This document shows positions 8,990-16,849 of a DNA stretch of 64,000 nt, in pieces. The position numbers were made by a program, and so were the translations under genes. The stretch's first letter is position 1. Each line of letters starts with the position of its first letter. This stretch comes from Burkholderiaceae bacterium (GTDB lineage Bacteria > Pseudomonadota > Gammaproteobacteria > Burkholderiales > Burkholderiaceae_E). Location of the stretch: assembly GCA_027493945.1 (NCBI GenBank), contig JAOSJU010000001.1, positions 3,654,484-3,718,483 on the forward strand, written 5' to 3'. The notes under the pieces were generated by a model that ran no database searches, was not told the origin of the DNA, and worked only from the letters and a program-made list of their open reading frames with translations.

Positions 8990-10029
8990 TCAGGTGCGGA
9001 AAGGATAGAGGTGGAAGTAGCGGCGCACGCGCCGCCAGATCTCGGCCAGTCCGTGCGGTTCGAAGATCAGGAACCCCACGATCAGCGCACCGAAGACGAT
9101 CGTGCGCACCGGCGACAGGACCACCGCGGCATTGCCGCCCAGCGGCAGCCAGCCGACGACCAGCTTGAGCAGTTCGGGCACCATCGTCATGAACGCCGCG
9201 CCGAGGATGCCGCCGAGGATCGTCCCCATGCCGCCGACGATGATCGCGGCGAGGAAGAAGATCGACATGATCAGCGGAAAACTCTCCGGGGTGACGACAC
9301 GGAAGAAGTAGGCCCAGAGCCCTCCGGCGACACCGGCGTAGAACGACGACAGCGCGAACGACAGCAGCTTGTAGCGCAGCAGCGCAATGCCGAGCACCTC
9401 GGCCGAGATGTCGCGGTCGCGGATGGCGATGAACGCGCGGCCGATGCGCGTGCGGAACAGGTTGGCCGCGCCGGCGACCATCAGCACGGTGATCGGCACC
9501 ACCAGCCAGTAGATGCGAAACGAAGTGTCGAGCGCCACGCCGAACACGCTGGCCGGCGGAAGCGACAGGCCGGCGGTGCCGCCGGTGACCGAGGTCCAGT
9601 TCGCGAACAGGAAATGCGCGATGAACGACGCGGCGATCGTGGCGATCGCCGGTACAGGCCCTTGACGCGCAGCGAAGGGATGCCGACGACGACGCCGCCG
9701 GCCATCGCGACGACGCCGCCGGCCGCGAGGTTCAGCAGCGCCGGGGTGCCGGCACGCAACTCGAGCACCGCCACCGTGTAGGCGCCGAGCCCCATGAACG
9801 CCGCCTGGCCGAGGCTGACCAGCCCGGTGTAGCCGGTCAGGATGTTCAGGCCGGTGGCGCTGGCGACGTGGATCGCCACCAGGCAGGCCAGGTAGAGCCA
9901 GTACGAGTTCGCGACGAACGGGAACACGAGCAGTGCGGCGCCGAGCGCGGCCATCCACGCCCATTGGGTGCGCGTGTCGAGCAGCGCCTCGTCGGCCGCA
10001 TAGCTCTGGCGGGCAGCGCCGATCCTCAT
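8990..10029 (-). CDS. livM: HAAT ABC transporter permease (LivM-like), one frameshift near 9655
   Basis: About 346 codons. The N-terminal half carries LNILTGYTGLVSLGQAAFMG, the LivM hallmark, and reads to VGIPSLRVKGLY. There the frame shifts by one base and resumes as AIATIAASFIAHF through GGMGTILGGILGAAFM to the end. The combined product has the usual membrane segments and family length, net one base short, so the shift is likely an error. It forms the membrane channel with LivH. The start 10029 lies 11 bp after the livH stop. Confidence 0.88.
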
Positions 10030-10039
10030 GTCGCGTCCG

Positions 10040-10924
10040 TCACAGTCGCTCGATCTCGCGGGTGCCGAACAGCCCGTACGGGCGCACCATCAGGATCAGC
10101 ACCAGCAGCACGAAGGTGGAGAGCACCTTGAACTCGCCGCCGAGGAAGGCGCCGGCCAGCGCCTCGACCAGGCCGATGAACAGGCCGCCGACCAGCGCCC
10201 CGGCGATGCTGTCGAGGCCGCCGAAGATCACCACCACGAGCACCGTCAGCCCGAAGATACCCATCGTCGACGAGATCCCGCCGATCGCACCGACGACGAT
10301 GCCCGCCACCGCGCCGATCATGCCCGCGACGGTCCAGGACAGCGAGAACACGCGCGGCACGTTGATGCCCATCGAGTAAGCGGCCGCCTGGTCCGACGCG
10401 GTCGCGCGCAGCGCGACGCCGCCGCGCCAGAAGCGGAACACCGCGAGCACGGCGGCGATCAACCCCGACGCGACCAGGAAACCATAGAACACCTTCGGCG
10501 AGACGAACGCCTCGCCGATCATCACCGGATCGGACGGCATGAAGCTCGGCAGCAGCCGCGGGTCGGCCGTCCAGATCAGCTCGACCGTGCCGACCAGGAT
10601 CGACCCCAGCCCCACGGTGACCATGAACACCGCGATCGGCGACTCCCCGAGCATCGGCCGGATCATCGTGCGCTCGACTGCCGCGCCGAGCAGGCCGCCG
10701 GCCGCGACGGCGCCCGCGATCGCCAGCCAGACCGGCAGCGCCATGCCGGCGGCGAACGCGAAGAACACGTAGGCGCCGAACATCAGCATCTCGCCGATCG
10801 CCAGGTTCACCACGCGCGTGGTCTTGTAGATCATCACGAAGGCCGGGCCCGTGAGCGCATAGAGCCCGCCGGTGCCGAGGCCCGCGAGCGAGATCTCGAA
10901 GAAGAACAGCCAGTCGAAGTTCAC
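10040..10924 (-). CDS. livH: HAAT ABC transporter permease (LivH-like)
   Basis: 294 aa, all hydrophobic membrane segments. The N-terminus GLGTGGLYALTGPAFVMIYK, then RVVNLAIGEMLMFGAYVFF and the EAA-like VVVIFGGLDSIAGALVGG are typical of LivH. GTG10924 overlaps the livG stop (GTGA), so it is translationally coupled. It partners LivM. Confidence 0.93.
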   Translation of the reverse strand: MNFDWLFFFEISLAGLGTGGLYALTGPAFVMIYKTTRVVNLAIGEMLMFGAYVFFAFAAGMALPVWLAIAGAVAAGGLLGAAVERTMIRPMLGESPIAVFMVTVGLGSILVGTVELIWTADPRLLPSFMPSDPVMIGEAFVSPKVFYGFLVASGLIAAVLAVFRFWRGGVALRATASDQAAAYSMGINVPRVFSLSWTVAGMIGAVAGIVVGAIGGISSTMGIFGLTVLVVVIFGGLDSIAGALVGGLFIGLVEALAGAFLGGEFKVLSTFVLLVLILMVRPYGLFGTREIERL

Positions 10925-11787
10925 GACGGCGTTCCCGAGGCCGCGGCGCGCAGCTTGTGGCGCAACTCGGCGACGTCGCCCGATCCGAGGTAGGCGCGGA
11001 CCACCTCCGGATCGTTCTGCACCGCGGCGGGCGCGCCTTCGGCGATCACCTGGCCGAAGTTCAGCACGACCACGTGGTCGGAGATGTCCATCACCATCCC
11101 CATGTCGTGCTCGACCATCAGGACGGTGATGCCCCACTCGGCGCGCAGGTCGAGGATGAAGCGCGCCATGTCCTCGGTCTCCTCGCGGTTCATGCCGGCG
11201 ACCGGCTCGTCGAGCATCAGGATCTTCGGCTGCATCGCCAGCGCGCGGGCCATCTCGACGCGCTTCTGCAGGCCGTAGGACAGCGCCGCGACCGGCGCGT
11301 GCCGGATGTGGTCGATCTCGAGGAAGTCGATGATGCGCTCCTCGATCTCGGCGCGCAGCGCGACTTCCTCGCGGCGCGCGCGACCGAAGTACACCAGCGC
11401 GTCGAACACGTTGGTGCGCAGGTGGCAATGCCGGCCGAGCTTGATGTTGTCGAGCACCGTCATGCCGCGAAACAGCGCGATGTTCTGGAAGCTGCGCGCC
11501 AGGCCGAGCGCGGCGCGTCGGGGCGCGGGCAACCGGGTGATGTCGCGCCCTTCGAAGCGGATCGATCCGGACTGCGGCCGGTAGAAGCCCGAGACGGTGT
11601 TGAACAGCGAGGTCTTCCCCGCGCCGTTGGGCCCGATGACCGAGGTGATGGATCCGGCCGAGACCGCGAAGCCCACGCCGCTCAACGCCCTGACGCCGCC
11701 GAAGGCCAGCGTGATTGCGTCGAGTTCGAGCAGGCGCGGTTCGCGTCGTGGTTCGGGGGGCAGCGGGTTGTCGACCGGCCGGGTCAC
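10921..11787 (-). CDS. livG: HAAT ABC transporter ATPase (LivG-like), first gene of operon
   Basis: 288 aa. Walker A GPNGAGKTS, then a LARSFQNIALFRGMTVLDN segment, signature LSYGLQKRVE, Walker B ILMLDEPVAGMN and the switch MVEHDMGMVMD. About 20 N-terminal residues precede the ATPase fold. Start is GTG11787. It heads the livG-livH-livM-binding protein-livF-synthetase operon on the minus strand. Confidence 0.93.
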   Translation of the reverse strand: MTRPVDNPLPPEPRREPRLLELDAITLAFGGVRALSGVGFAVSAGSITSVIGPNGAGKTSLFNTVSGFYRPQSGSIRFEGRDITRLPAPRRAALGLARSFQNIALFRGMTVLDNIKLGRHCHLRTNVFDALVYFGRARREEVALRAEIEERIIDFLEIDHIRHAPVAALSYGLQKRVEMARALAMQPKILMLDEPVAGMNREETEDMARFILDLRAEWGITVLMVEHDMGMVMDISDHVVVLNFGQVIAEGAPAAVQNDPEVVRAYLGSGDVAELRHKLRAAASGTPS

Positions 11788-11885
11788 GCGGGCGCCGAGT
11801 CCGTGAAGCTGGCGCAGAGTCTGTCGGAAGCCGCGGGGTCGCGCAAGACCGCGGTCGATCGGGGTTTCCCTCGTTGCAGCCGGAA

Positions 11886-11923
11886 AGAAAACCGGGGCCG
11901 GCGCGATGCGCGGGCCCCGGTTT
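11886..11923 (-). terminator. Rho-independent terminator downstream of the MliC-like gene
   Basis: Read on the minus strand, an AAACCGGGGCC arm pairs with GGCCCCGGTTT across a GC-rich loop, and the transcript then continues TTTTCTTTCC. It lies 22 bp after the stop of the minus-strand gene at 11945 and separates it from the Liv operon that follows in the same direction. Confidence 0.8.
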
Positions 11924-11944
11924 CGGGCGAGGGTCAGGTGCGGA

Positions 11945-12313
11945 TCAGGTCCGGCACTCGTTGGCCAGCTGACGGCCGTGCTTGGTGTCGAGCAGCATCG
12001 ACTTGGTGGAGATGACGAGCCAGACGAGGCCGGACTTCGGGTCTTCGTAGCGCAGCGCGCCGCTGCGCGCGCCCACCGCGTGCATCCGGTATTCCTTCTT
12101 GTCGAACTGGACCACCGCCGACGACATGTCGGCCGACACCTCGCGCACGTTCACGCTGCGATTCAGTTCGCAGCGGTAGACGCCGGTGGGCAGCTTGTAG
12201 CCGTGCGGGTTGATGCCCGCCTGGTCTGCCGAAGAGGCAGGCATCGGGGCGCCGGCCAGGGCCGTGCCAACGACGAACGCAACGAACGCAGAAGACTGGA
12301 TGATCGAACGCAT
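11945..12313 (-). CDS. Small secreted protein resembling MliC-type lysozyme inhibitors
   Basis: 122 aa with a signal peptide (residues 1-28, ending PASSADQ). The mature domain has YRCELNRSVNV near its start, AVVQFDKKEYRMHAV, a GALRYEDPKSGLVWLV segment and a final Cys in ANECRT, so two cysteines could close the fold. The Y-x-C start, the 'SGALRYED' stretch and the W-containing strand resemble the MliC/YbgB fold of periplasmic lysozyme inhibitors. Homology is suggested by pattern only; otherwise a hypothetical exported protein. It has its own terminator. Confidence 0.6.
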   Translation of the reverse strand: MRSIIQSSAFVAFVVGTALAGAPMPASSADQAGINPHGYKLPTGVYRCELNRSVNVREVSADMSSAVVQFDKKEYRMHAVGARSGALRYEDPKSGLVWLVISTKSMLLDTKHGRQLANECRT

Positions 12314-12487
12314 GTCGGACTCCGCTTGGACCCGGCCGGCGAGCCCCTGCTCGGGGCCGCCCTGTCGTTGCGCCGGAGTATATGTCCACGCTCCGGCGTC
12401 GGATACGGATGCTGCGCGCGGCGCCGCTTTCGCGCAAGCGGGGAGGGTGGGGACGGCGACGGGCGGCGGTGGCGCCGGCGCGGACGG

Positions 12488-14011
12488 TCAATGGGAAGGC
12501 CTGGCGGCCGTGCTGCCCTCGGGGTTCGCGACTTCGGCGACCGGCGACGCGGGATACAGCCGCGCGAGCACCTCGGTCGCGGCCTCGGCCAGCACGGGAC
12601 GCAGCGCCGCCCTCATGGCCGGTTCGGCGTCGGACTGCGCGCGTAGCGCCCAGATCGGCTCGAACGCGGCGCGGCGTTCGGCAAGCACTGTCTGCACCAC
12701 GCCGCGCCAGTGCGGCGGATACTCGGACTCGGCCCAGTCGCCGCGGCCGCGCCCGTAGTGCGCCACCGCCAGGTAGCCGAGCAACGCGGTCACCGCCAGC
12801 TCGTCGAGCACGGCGTCGGTCCAGGCGACCGACGAAGTCTGCGCGCCGCGCACCACGTTGTAGCCGCGCGCGAGGCCGAACGCGCCGAGCGCGCCGACGA
12901 TGCCGCCGGTGAGCATGCCGGCGCCGAAGGTGAGGCCGCCGGCGGCCGGGTCGGCCTTCAGGCCGGCGAGCGCGCCGGTGACCACGCCGCCCAGCACCGC
13001 CGCCTTGCCTTCGTCGAGCCGTTCGCTCACCGTGTAGTGCGCCGCCAGCCGCGCCAGGACCTCGCCTGCGGAGACGTGGCCCTCGAGCTCGTGCAGCCCG
13101 ATCAGCCGCGCGGTGCCTGCGCGCACGTCGGCGTCCAGCCGCTCGGCGAGCAGCCGCATCGCGCGGCGCCGCCCGGGCGTCGCCTCGTCTGCCTCGGCCT
13201 GGGCGCCGCGCCGCGTGCCCAGCACGGCACCGGCCTCGCGCAGCCGCCCGAGCACGCCGCTGTCGGGCAGGGGCTCGCGGTCGAACGCGGCTCGCGCGAG
13301 CTGCTCGGCGAGGACCCCCATCGATGCGTCGAAGACCGACCGGCGGCGGGTGAGCCATGCATCGACCAGCCGCGCGCCGGCCGCGCGCACGGGTTCGGGG
13401 AGGAGCGACTGCACGGTGCGCAGCAACGTCGCCTCCTGCACCCAGCAGCGCGCGAACGCATCGAGCGGCAGCACCGCGCGCACCGGCGCCACCGCCGCGA
13501 GCCGGTCGCGCCAGGCCTGCACCTCGGCTGCCTCCTCGGCAGGCGCGCGCGGCGGCCCGAGCTGATTGAGCAGTACCACCACCGGCTTGCCGATCCACTG
13601 CAGGATCTGCATTTCGCTGGCGAGATAGCCTGGGCCGTCGGGCAGTTCCGACGCGTTGACGAGATAGAGCACCAGGTCGGCGCCGTCGCGCACGTTGCGC
13701 ACCGCCTGCTGGCTCGACCAGAACGCGCGGTCGCGGAAACGGTCCCAGACCTGGCCCAGGAACCAGCCGATCGGTTCGGTGGCGGCGGCGAGTCGGCGCG
13801 CCAGCCTCGCGCTGTCGCCGAAGCCGGGCGTGTCCCACAACAGCATCCGGTCGCCGTCGGCGGTCTCGATCATCGTGTGCGCTTCGGCCGCCTCGGTCAC
13901 GTGCGCCTGGTCGCGCACCACGCCCACGTCGCGGCCCAGCAGCGTGCGCGCCAGCGTCGTCTTGCCGACGTTGGTGTGCGAGACGAGGCTCAGCGCGATG
14001 GTCTGTGCCAT
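12488..14011 (-). CDS. DUF3482-type GTPase
   Basis: 507 aa. N-terminal small-GTPase domain: G1 SHTNVGKTT (residues 11-19), G3 LLWDTPGFG, and a G4 site reading LLNQLG, where the canonical NKxD is changed. The C-terminal half is alpha-helical (DUF3482) with a Gly-rich hydrophobic hairpin (VLGGVVTGALAGLKADPAAG) that may touch membrane. ATG14011 overlaps the stop of the upstream DUF2868 gene (ATGA). The two families are found as a pair; their cellular role is not established. Confidence 0.85.
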   Translation of the reverse strand: MAQTIALSLVSHTNVGKTTLARTLLGRDVGVVRDQAHVTEAAEAHTMIETADGDRMLLWDTPGFGDSARLARRLAAATEPIGWFLGQVWDRFRDRAFWSSQQAVRNVRDGADLVLYLVNASELPDGPGYLASEMQILQWIGKPVVVLLNQLGPPRAPAEEAAEVQAWRDRLAAVAPVRAVLPLDAFARCWVQEATLLRTVQSLLPEPVRAAGARLVDAWLTRRRSVFDASMGVLAEQLARAAFDREPLPDSGVLGRLREAGAVLGTRRGAQAEADEATPGRRRAMRLLAERLDADVRAGTARLIGLHELEGHVSAGEVLARLAAHYTVSERLDEGKAAVLGGVVTGALAGLKADPAAGGLTFGAGMLTGGIVGALGAFGLARGYNVVRGAQTSSVAWTDAVLDELAVTALLGYLAVAHYGRGRGDWAESEYPPHWRGVVQTVLAERRAAFEPIWALRAQSDAEPAMRAALRPVLAEAATEVLARLYPASPVAEVANPEGSTAARPSH

Positions 14012-15510
14012 CAGCTCACCGCTTGCGCAGGGAGGGCACCGGCCGTCCGGTCGAGCGCTTCGCGCAGCGCGCGCGCCGCTTGCGCGGGCTCGTGCTGCGC
14101 GAGGTCGAGGATCAGCGGAGGATGTCCGCGTTCGGCCAGGAAGCCGCTCCAGGTCGAGCAGCGCTCCTGCCGACGGCGTACCGCCGCCGGATCGGCACTG
14201 CCGAAGCGCGCGACGAACGCGGATTCGTCGACCAGCGCCAGCAGCCTCGCGCCGGCCGGCAGCGCGGCCGACAGCGCGTCGACGAACGCGCCCTGTGCCT
14301 GCGCTTCGGGCGTGGCGGTCGAGGCGAACAGCGCCACCACCAGCGTCGGCGCCTGGGCGCCCGCCGCGGCCTGCGCCAGCGTGCCCGGCGCGGTCTCCTC
14401 GTCGCCGTAGCCGACCGGCCGTGTCACCGTCAACGCGGTCTTCGCGCCCAGCACGGCGACCAGCATCGCGCGCAGTCCCAGCACCGCCTGAGCCGACGGC
14501 GCCTGCGCGTGCGCGACAGCCACCACAGTCGCCGCCTCGCCGCGATGCGCTCGCGCGAGCGCCGCGAAATATGCGTCGTCCAGCGGCAGCGGAAAGTGCG
14601 TGGCGAGACGGTGCTCCCGATAGCGGTCGATCACGGCCAGCAGCAGCCGCGGCAGCACCACCACCAGTGCGACGGTGACCGCATACAGGTGGATCCAGCC
14701 GGCCGCCGGCTCGCCGGCCGATGCCGGGAAGCGCATCGCTTCGAGCCGCGCCGCATCGGGCAGCGCGATGCCGGTGAGCGCCGAGGCCGGGCCCAGCACC
14801 AGGGCGAGCAGCGACTGCACCGTGGCGGCGTCCAGGAACGTGCTCTCCCAGCCGGCGCGGAACTCCAGCCCGAGGCCGCGCACGTACATGCCGCATAGCG
14901 CGCCCAGCGCGAAGGCGATCGCGCCCGCGTGCAGCACGCGCGCGACGCGCGTGGCATTGAGCTTCGCGCTGGCGCGCGCCCAGTCGAGCGCGAAGCGCGC
15001 GAGGGGCGAGGCATCGGCGCCCGCCCCCGGCGGCGCCTGTGCGACGTGCGCGGCCCGGGCGACGAGTCGCGCGATCGGGCCGTGGCGCGACGGCTTGCGC
15101 CGTGCCAGCGAGGCCAGCGCGCGCACCGCGATCGCCGCGTAGACCGCGAGGTTCCGGGCGATCAGCGCCAGCAGCGGCGGTGCGAGGACGTTGATCCGGT
15201 GGCGCGCGCCGATCGCGTCGCCGGCCGCGCCCAGCGCGAACGCGGCCAGCACCAGCGCCCAGGCGATCCAGGGACGCCAGCCGAGCGTACGCAAGGCGCG
15301 GCGCACACGCGCGTCGGCCGCGCTCAGGCGCTCGACCGCCAGCCCGGCGCGCCGGGCGACGAACGCCGCGGCGCTCGCGTGCTCGCCTTCGACTTCGGCG
15401 GCCGCACGGCTGGCCCAGTCCCCGTCCTCGACGCTCCAGGCGGCAGGGCGCGGCAGCGCGGTCTCGAAGGCGCGCACCAGCAATGCGTTGCGTGCGTCGG
15501 TTTCGGTCAT
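14011..15510 (-). CDS. DUF2868 membrane protein
   Basis: 499 aa. An N-terminal helical region is followed by transmembrane segments around residues 80-100, 115-135, 205-230 and 280-300, then a soluble C-terminal domain with AKTALTVTRPVGYGDEE and TLVVALFASTATPEAQ. This architecture matches DUF2868. It is translationally coupled to the DUF3482 GTPase, so the two likely form one membrane-linked GTPase system. Biochemical function is unknown. Confidence 0.82.
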   Translation of the reverse strand: MTETDARNALLVRAFETALPRPAAWSVEDGDWASRAAAEVEGEHASAAAFVARRAGLAVERLSAADARVRRALRTLGWRPWIAWALVLAAFALGAAGDAIGARHRINVLAPPLLALIARNLAVYAAIAVRALASLARRKPSRHGPIARLVARAAHVAQAPPGAGADASPLARFALDWARASAKLNATRVARVLHAGAIAFALGALCGMYVRGLGLEFRAGWESTFLDAATVQSLLALVLGPASALTGIALPDAARLEAMRFPASAGEPAAGWIHLYAVTVALVVVLPRLLLAVIDRYREHRLATHFPLPLDDAYFAALARAHRGEAATVVAVAHAQAPSAQAVLGLRAMLVAVLGAKTALTVTRPVGYGDEETAPGTLAQAAAGAQAPTLVVALFASTATPEAQAQGAFVDALSAALPAGARLLALVDESAFVARFGSADPAAVRRRQERCSTWSGFLAERGHPPLILDLAQHEPAQAARALREALDRTAGALPAQAVS

Positions 15511-15541
15511 CGCAGTCGGTCGCGTTGCGCTTCTGCCGCGG

Positions 15542-16513
15542 TCAGCGATAGGTGGCGCTCGCGCGCGCCAGCCGCTCGGCGACACTGCGGCGCAAGGACT
15601 CGGGCGCCACCACCTCGACATGCTCGCCGTGGCGCAGGATGTCCATCTCGAGCTCGGGCGTCGCGCCGTAGGGCACGCACAGCTCGAAGCGGCCGTCGTC
15701 GAGCTCGCGGGTGCGCTGCTGCGGATGCCAGATCTCGGCGCGCACCCAGCGGGCCGCGTCGGCCGAGAAGTGCAGCGTGGCCCAGGCAAGCCGCCGCCCG
15801 CGATAGATGCCGTAGCCGGAACCCAGCTCCCGGTCGACCTCCGCGAGCGAGACGTCGCGCACGCGACGCTCGACCAGCCGCGCGTCGCCGACCGCGTCGA
15901 GCGCGAACACCTTCAGCGCGTCGCTGCGGTGGCACCACGCGTCGAGATACCAGGCGTTGCGGTAGTGCACCAGCCGCTGCGGGGAGACTTCGCGCGGGCC
16001 GCGCGCGTTGCGCGAACGCGTGAAGTACGTGAACTCGAGCCGCCGCCGCGAAACCAGCGCGTGGCCGACCACCTCGAAGCAGTTGGGCGCGACCGGGCGG
16101 TTGTGCGCCGGCAGCACGCGCACCCGTTTCATGATTTCGTCGGCCGAGTCGCTGGCGGTGCCCATCAGGGCCTTCAGGCGCGCCACCAGCGGCTGGATGT
16201 GCGGGCCGAGCAGCCCGCCGGTGTCCAGGTCGACCAGCATCCGCTGCATCGTGAGCAGCGCCAGGATCTCGCGATCGCTGAACCACAGCCCCGGCAGGCC
16301 GTACTGCGGGCCGAACTGCGACGGCGCGAAGCAGTAGCCGCCCCGGTCGCGGTCGAACACGATCGGCGCATTCAGGCGGTCGCGCATGTAGGCGATGTCG
16401 CGCTCGAGGGTGGCGCGCGAGATCTCCAGGTCCGTCAGCAGGTCGTCGAACGGCACCACGCTGCGCTGGTGGATCAGCTGGTCGATCCGGTACAGGCGTT
16501 CGGTCTGGTTCAT
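15542..16513 (-). CDS. WYL-domain transcriptional regulator (YafY-like)
   Basis: 323 aa. The N-terminal winged HTH (ERLYRIDQLIHQRSVVPFDD, then EISRATLERDIAYMR) is followed by a WYL-type ligand domain with RLVHYRNAWYLDAWCHRSD and a WCX-like C-terminus ending DILRHGEHVEVVAPESLR. ATG16513 was preferred to an upstream in-frame start because the HTH begins immediately. Family members bind DNA in response to nucleic-acid or nucleotide ligands. It ends 31 bp before the DUF2868 gene, so the three minus-strand genes may form one operon. Confidence 0.88.
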   Translation of the reverse strand: MNQTERLYRIDQLIHQRSVVPFDDLLTDLEISRATLERDIAYMRDRLNAPIVFDRDRGGYCFAPSQFGPQYGLPGLWFSDREILALLTMQRMLVDLDTGGLLGPHIQPLVARLKALMGTASDSADEIMKRVRVLPAHNRPVAPNCFEVVGHALVSRRRLEFTYFTRSRNARGPREVSPQRLVHYRNAWYLDAWCHRSDALKVFALDAVGDARLVERRVRDVSLAEVDRELGSGYGIYRGRRLAWATLHFSADAARWVRAEIWHPQQRTRELDDGRFELCVPYGATPELEMDILRHGEHVEVVAPESLRRSVAERLARASATYR

Positions 16514-16626
16514 TGCGGTCTCCGCAACCGGCGCGTTGCATCGTAGCGAAGCGCGCCGCGGTCGCAAAGCGGGTACGCCGGAGAGCGGCGCACAATGGCT
16601 GCCTGGCTCACCGCACGGAGTATCCG

Positions 16627-16833
16627 ATGAACGAGGAAACCTTCAACCTGGGCATCCGCAAATTCCTGAAGATGGTCGGCGTGAACTCGCAGCGCGAGAT
16701 CGAGCAGGCAGTCGCGAAGGCGATCGCCGAGGGACGCATCGCCGGCACCGAGTCGCTGGCCACCGCGGTGACGCTGCGGATTCCGGCGCTCGGGGTCGAG
16801 GCGCGCTTCGAGGGCAAGATCGACCTGGAGTGA
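16627..16833 (+). CDS. DUF6494-family small protein
   Basis: 68 aa. MNEETFNLGIRKFLKMVGV begins a helical segment followed by SQREIEQAVAKAIAEGRI and a beta stretch, AVTLRIPALGVEARFEGKI. This conserved short protein is common in proteobacteria and has no assigned role. It is divergent from the WYL regulator (113-bp gap) and convergent with the histidine kinase. Confidence 0.75.
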   Translation: MNEETFNLGIRKFLKMVGVNSQREIEQAVAKAIAEGRIAGTESLATAVTLRIPALGVEARFEGKIDLE

Positions 16834-16849
16834 GCGCGGCGCTGCACGT

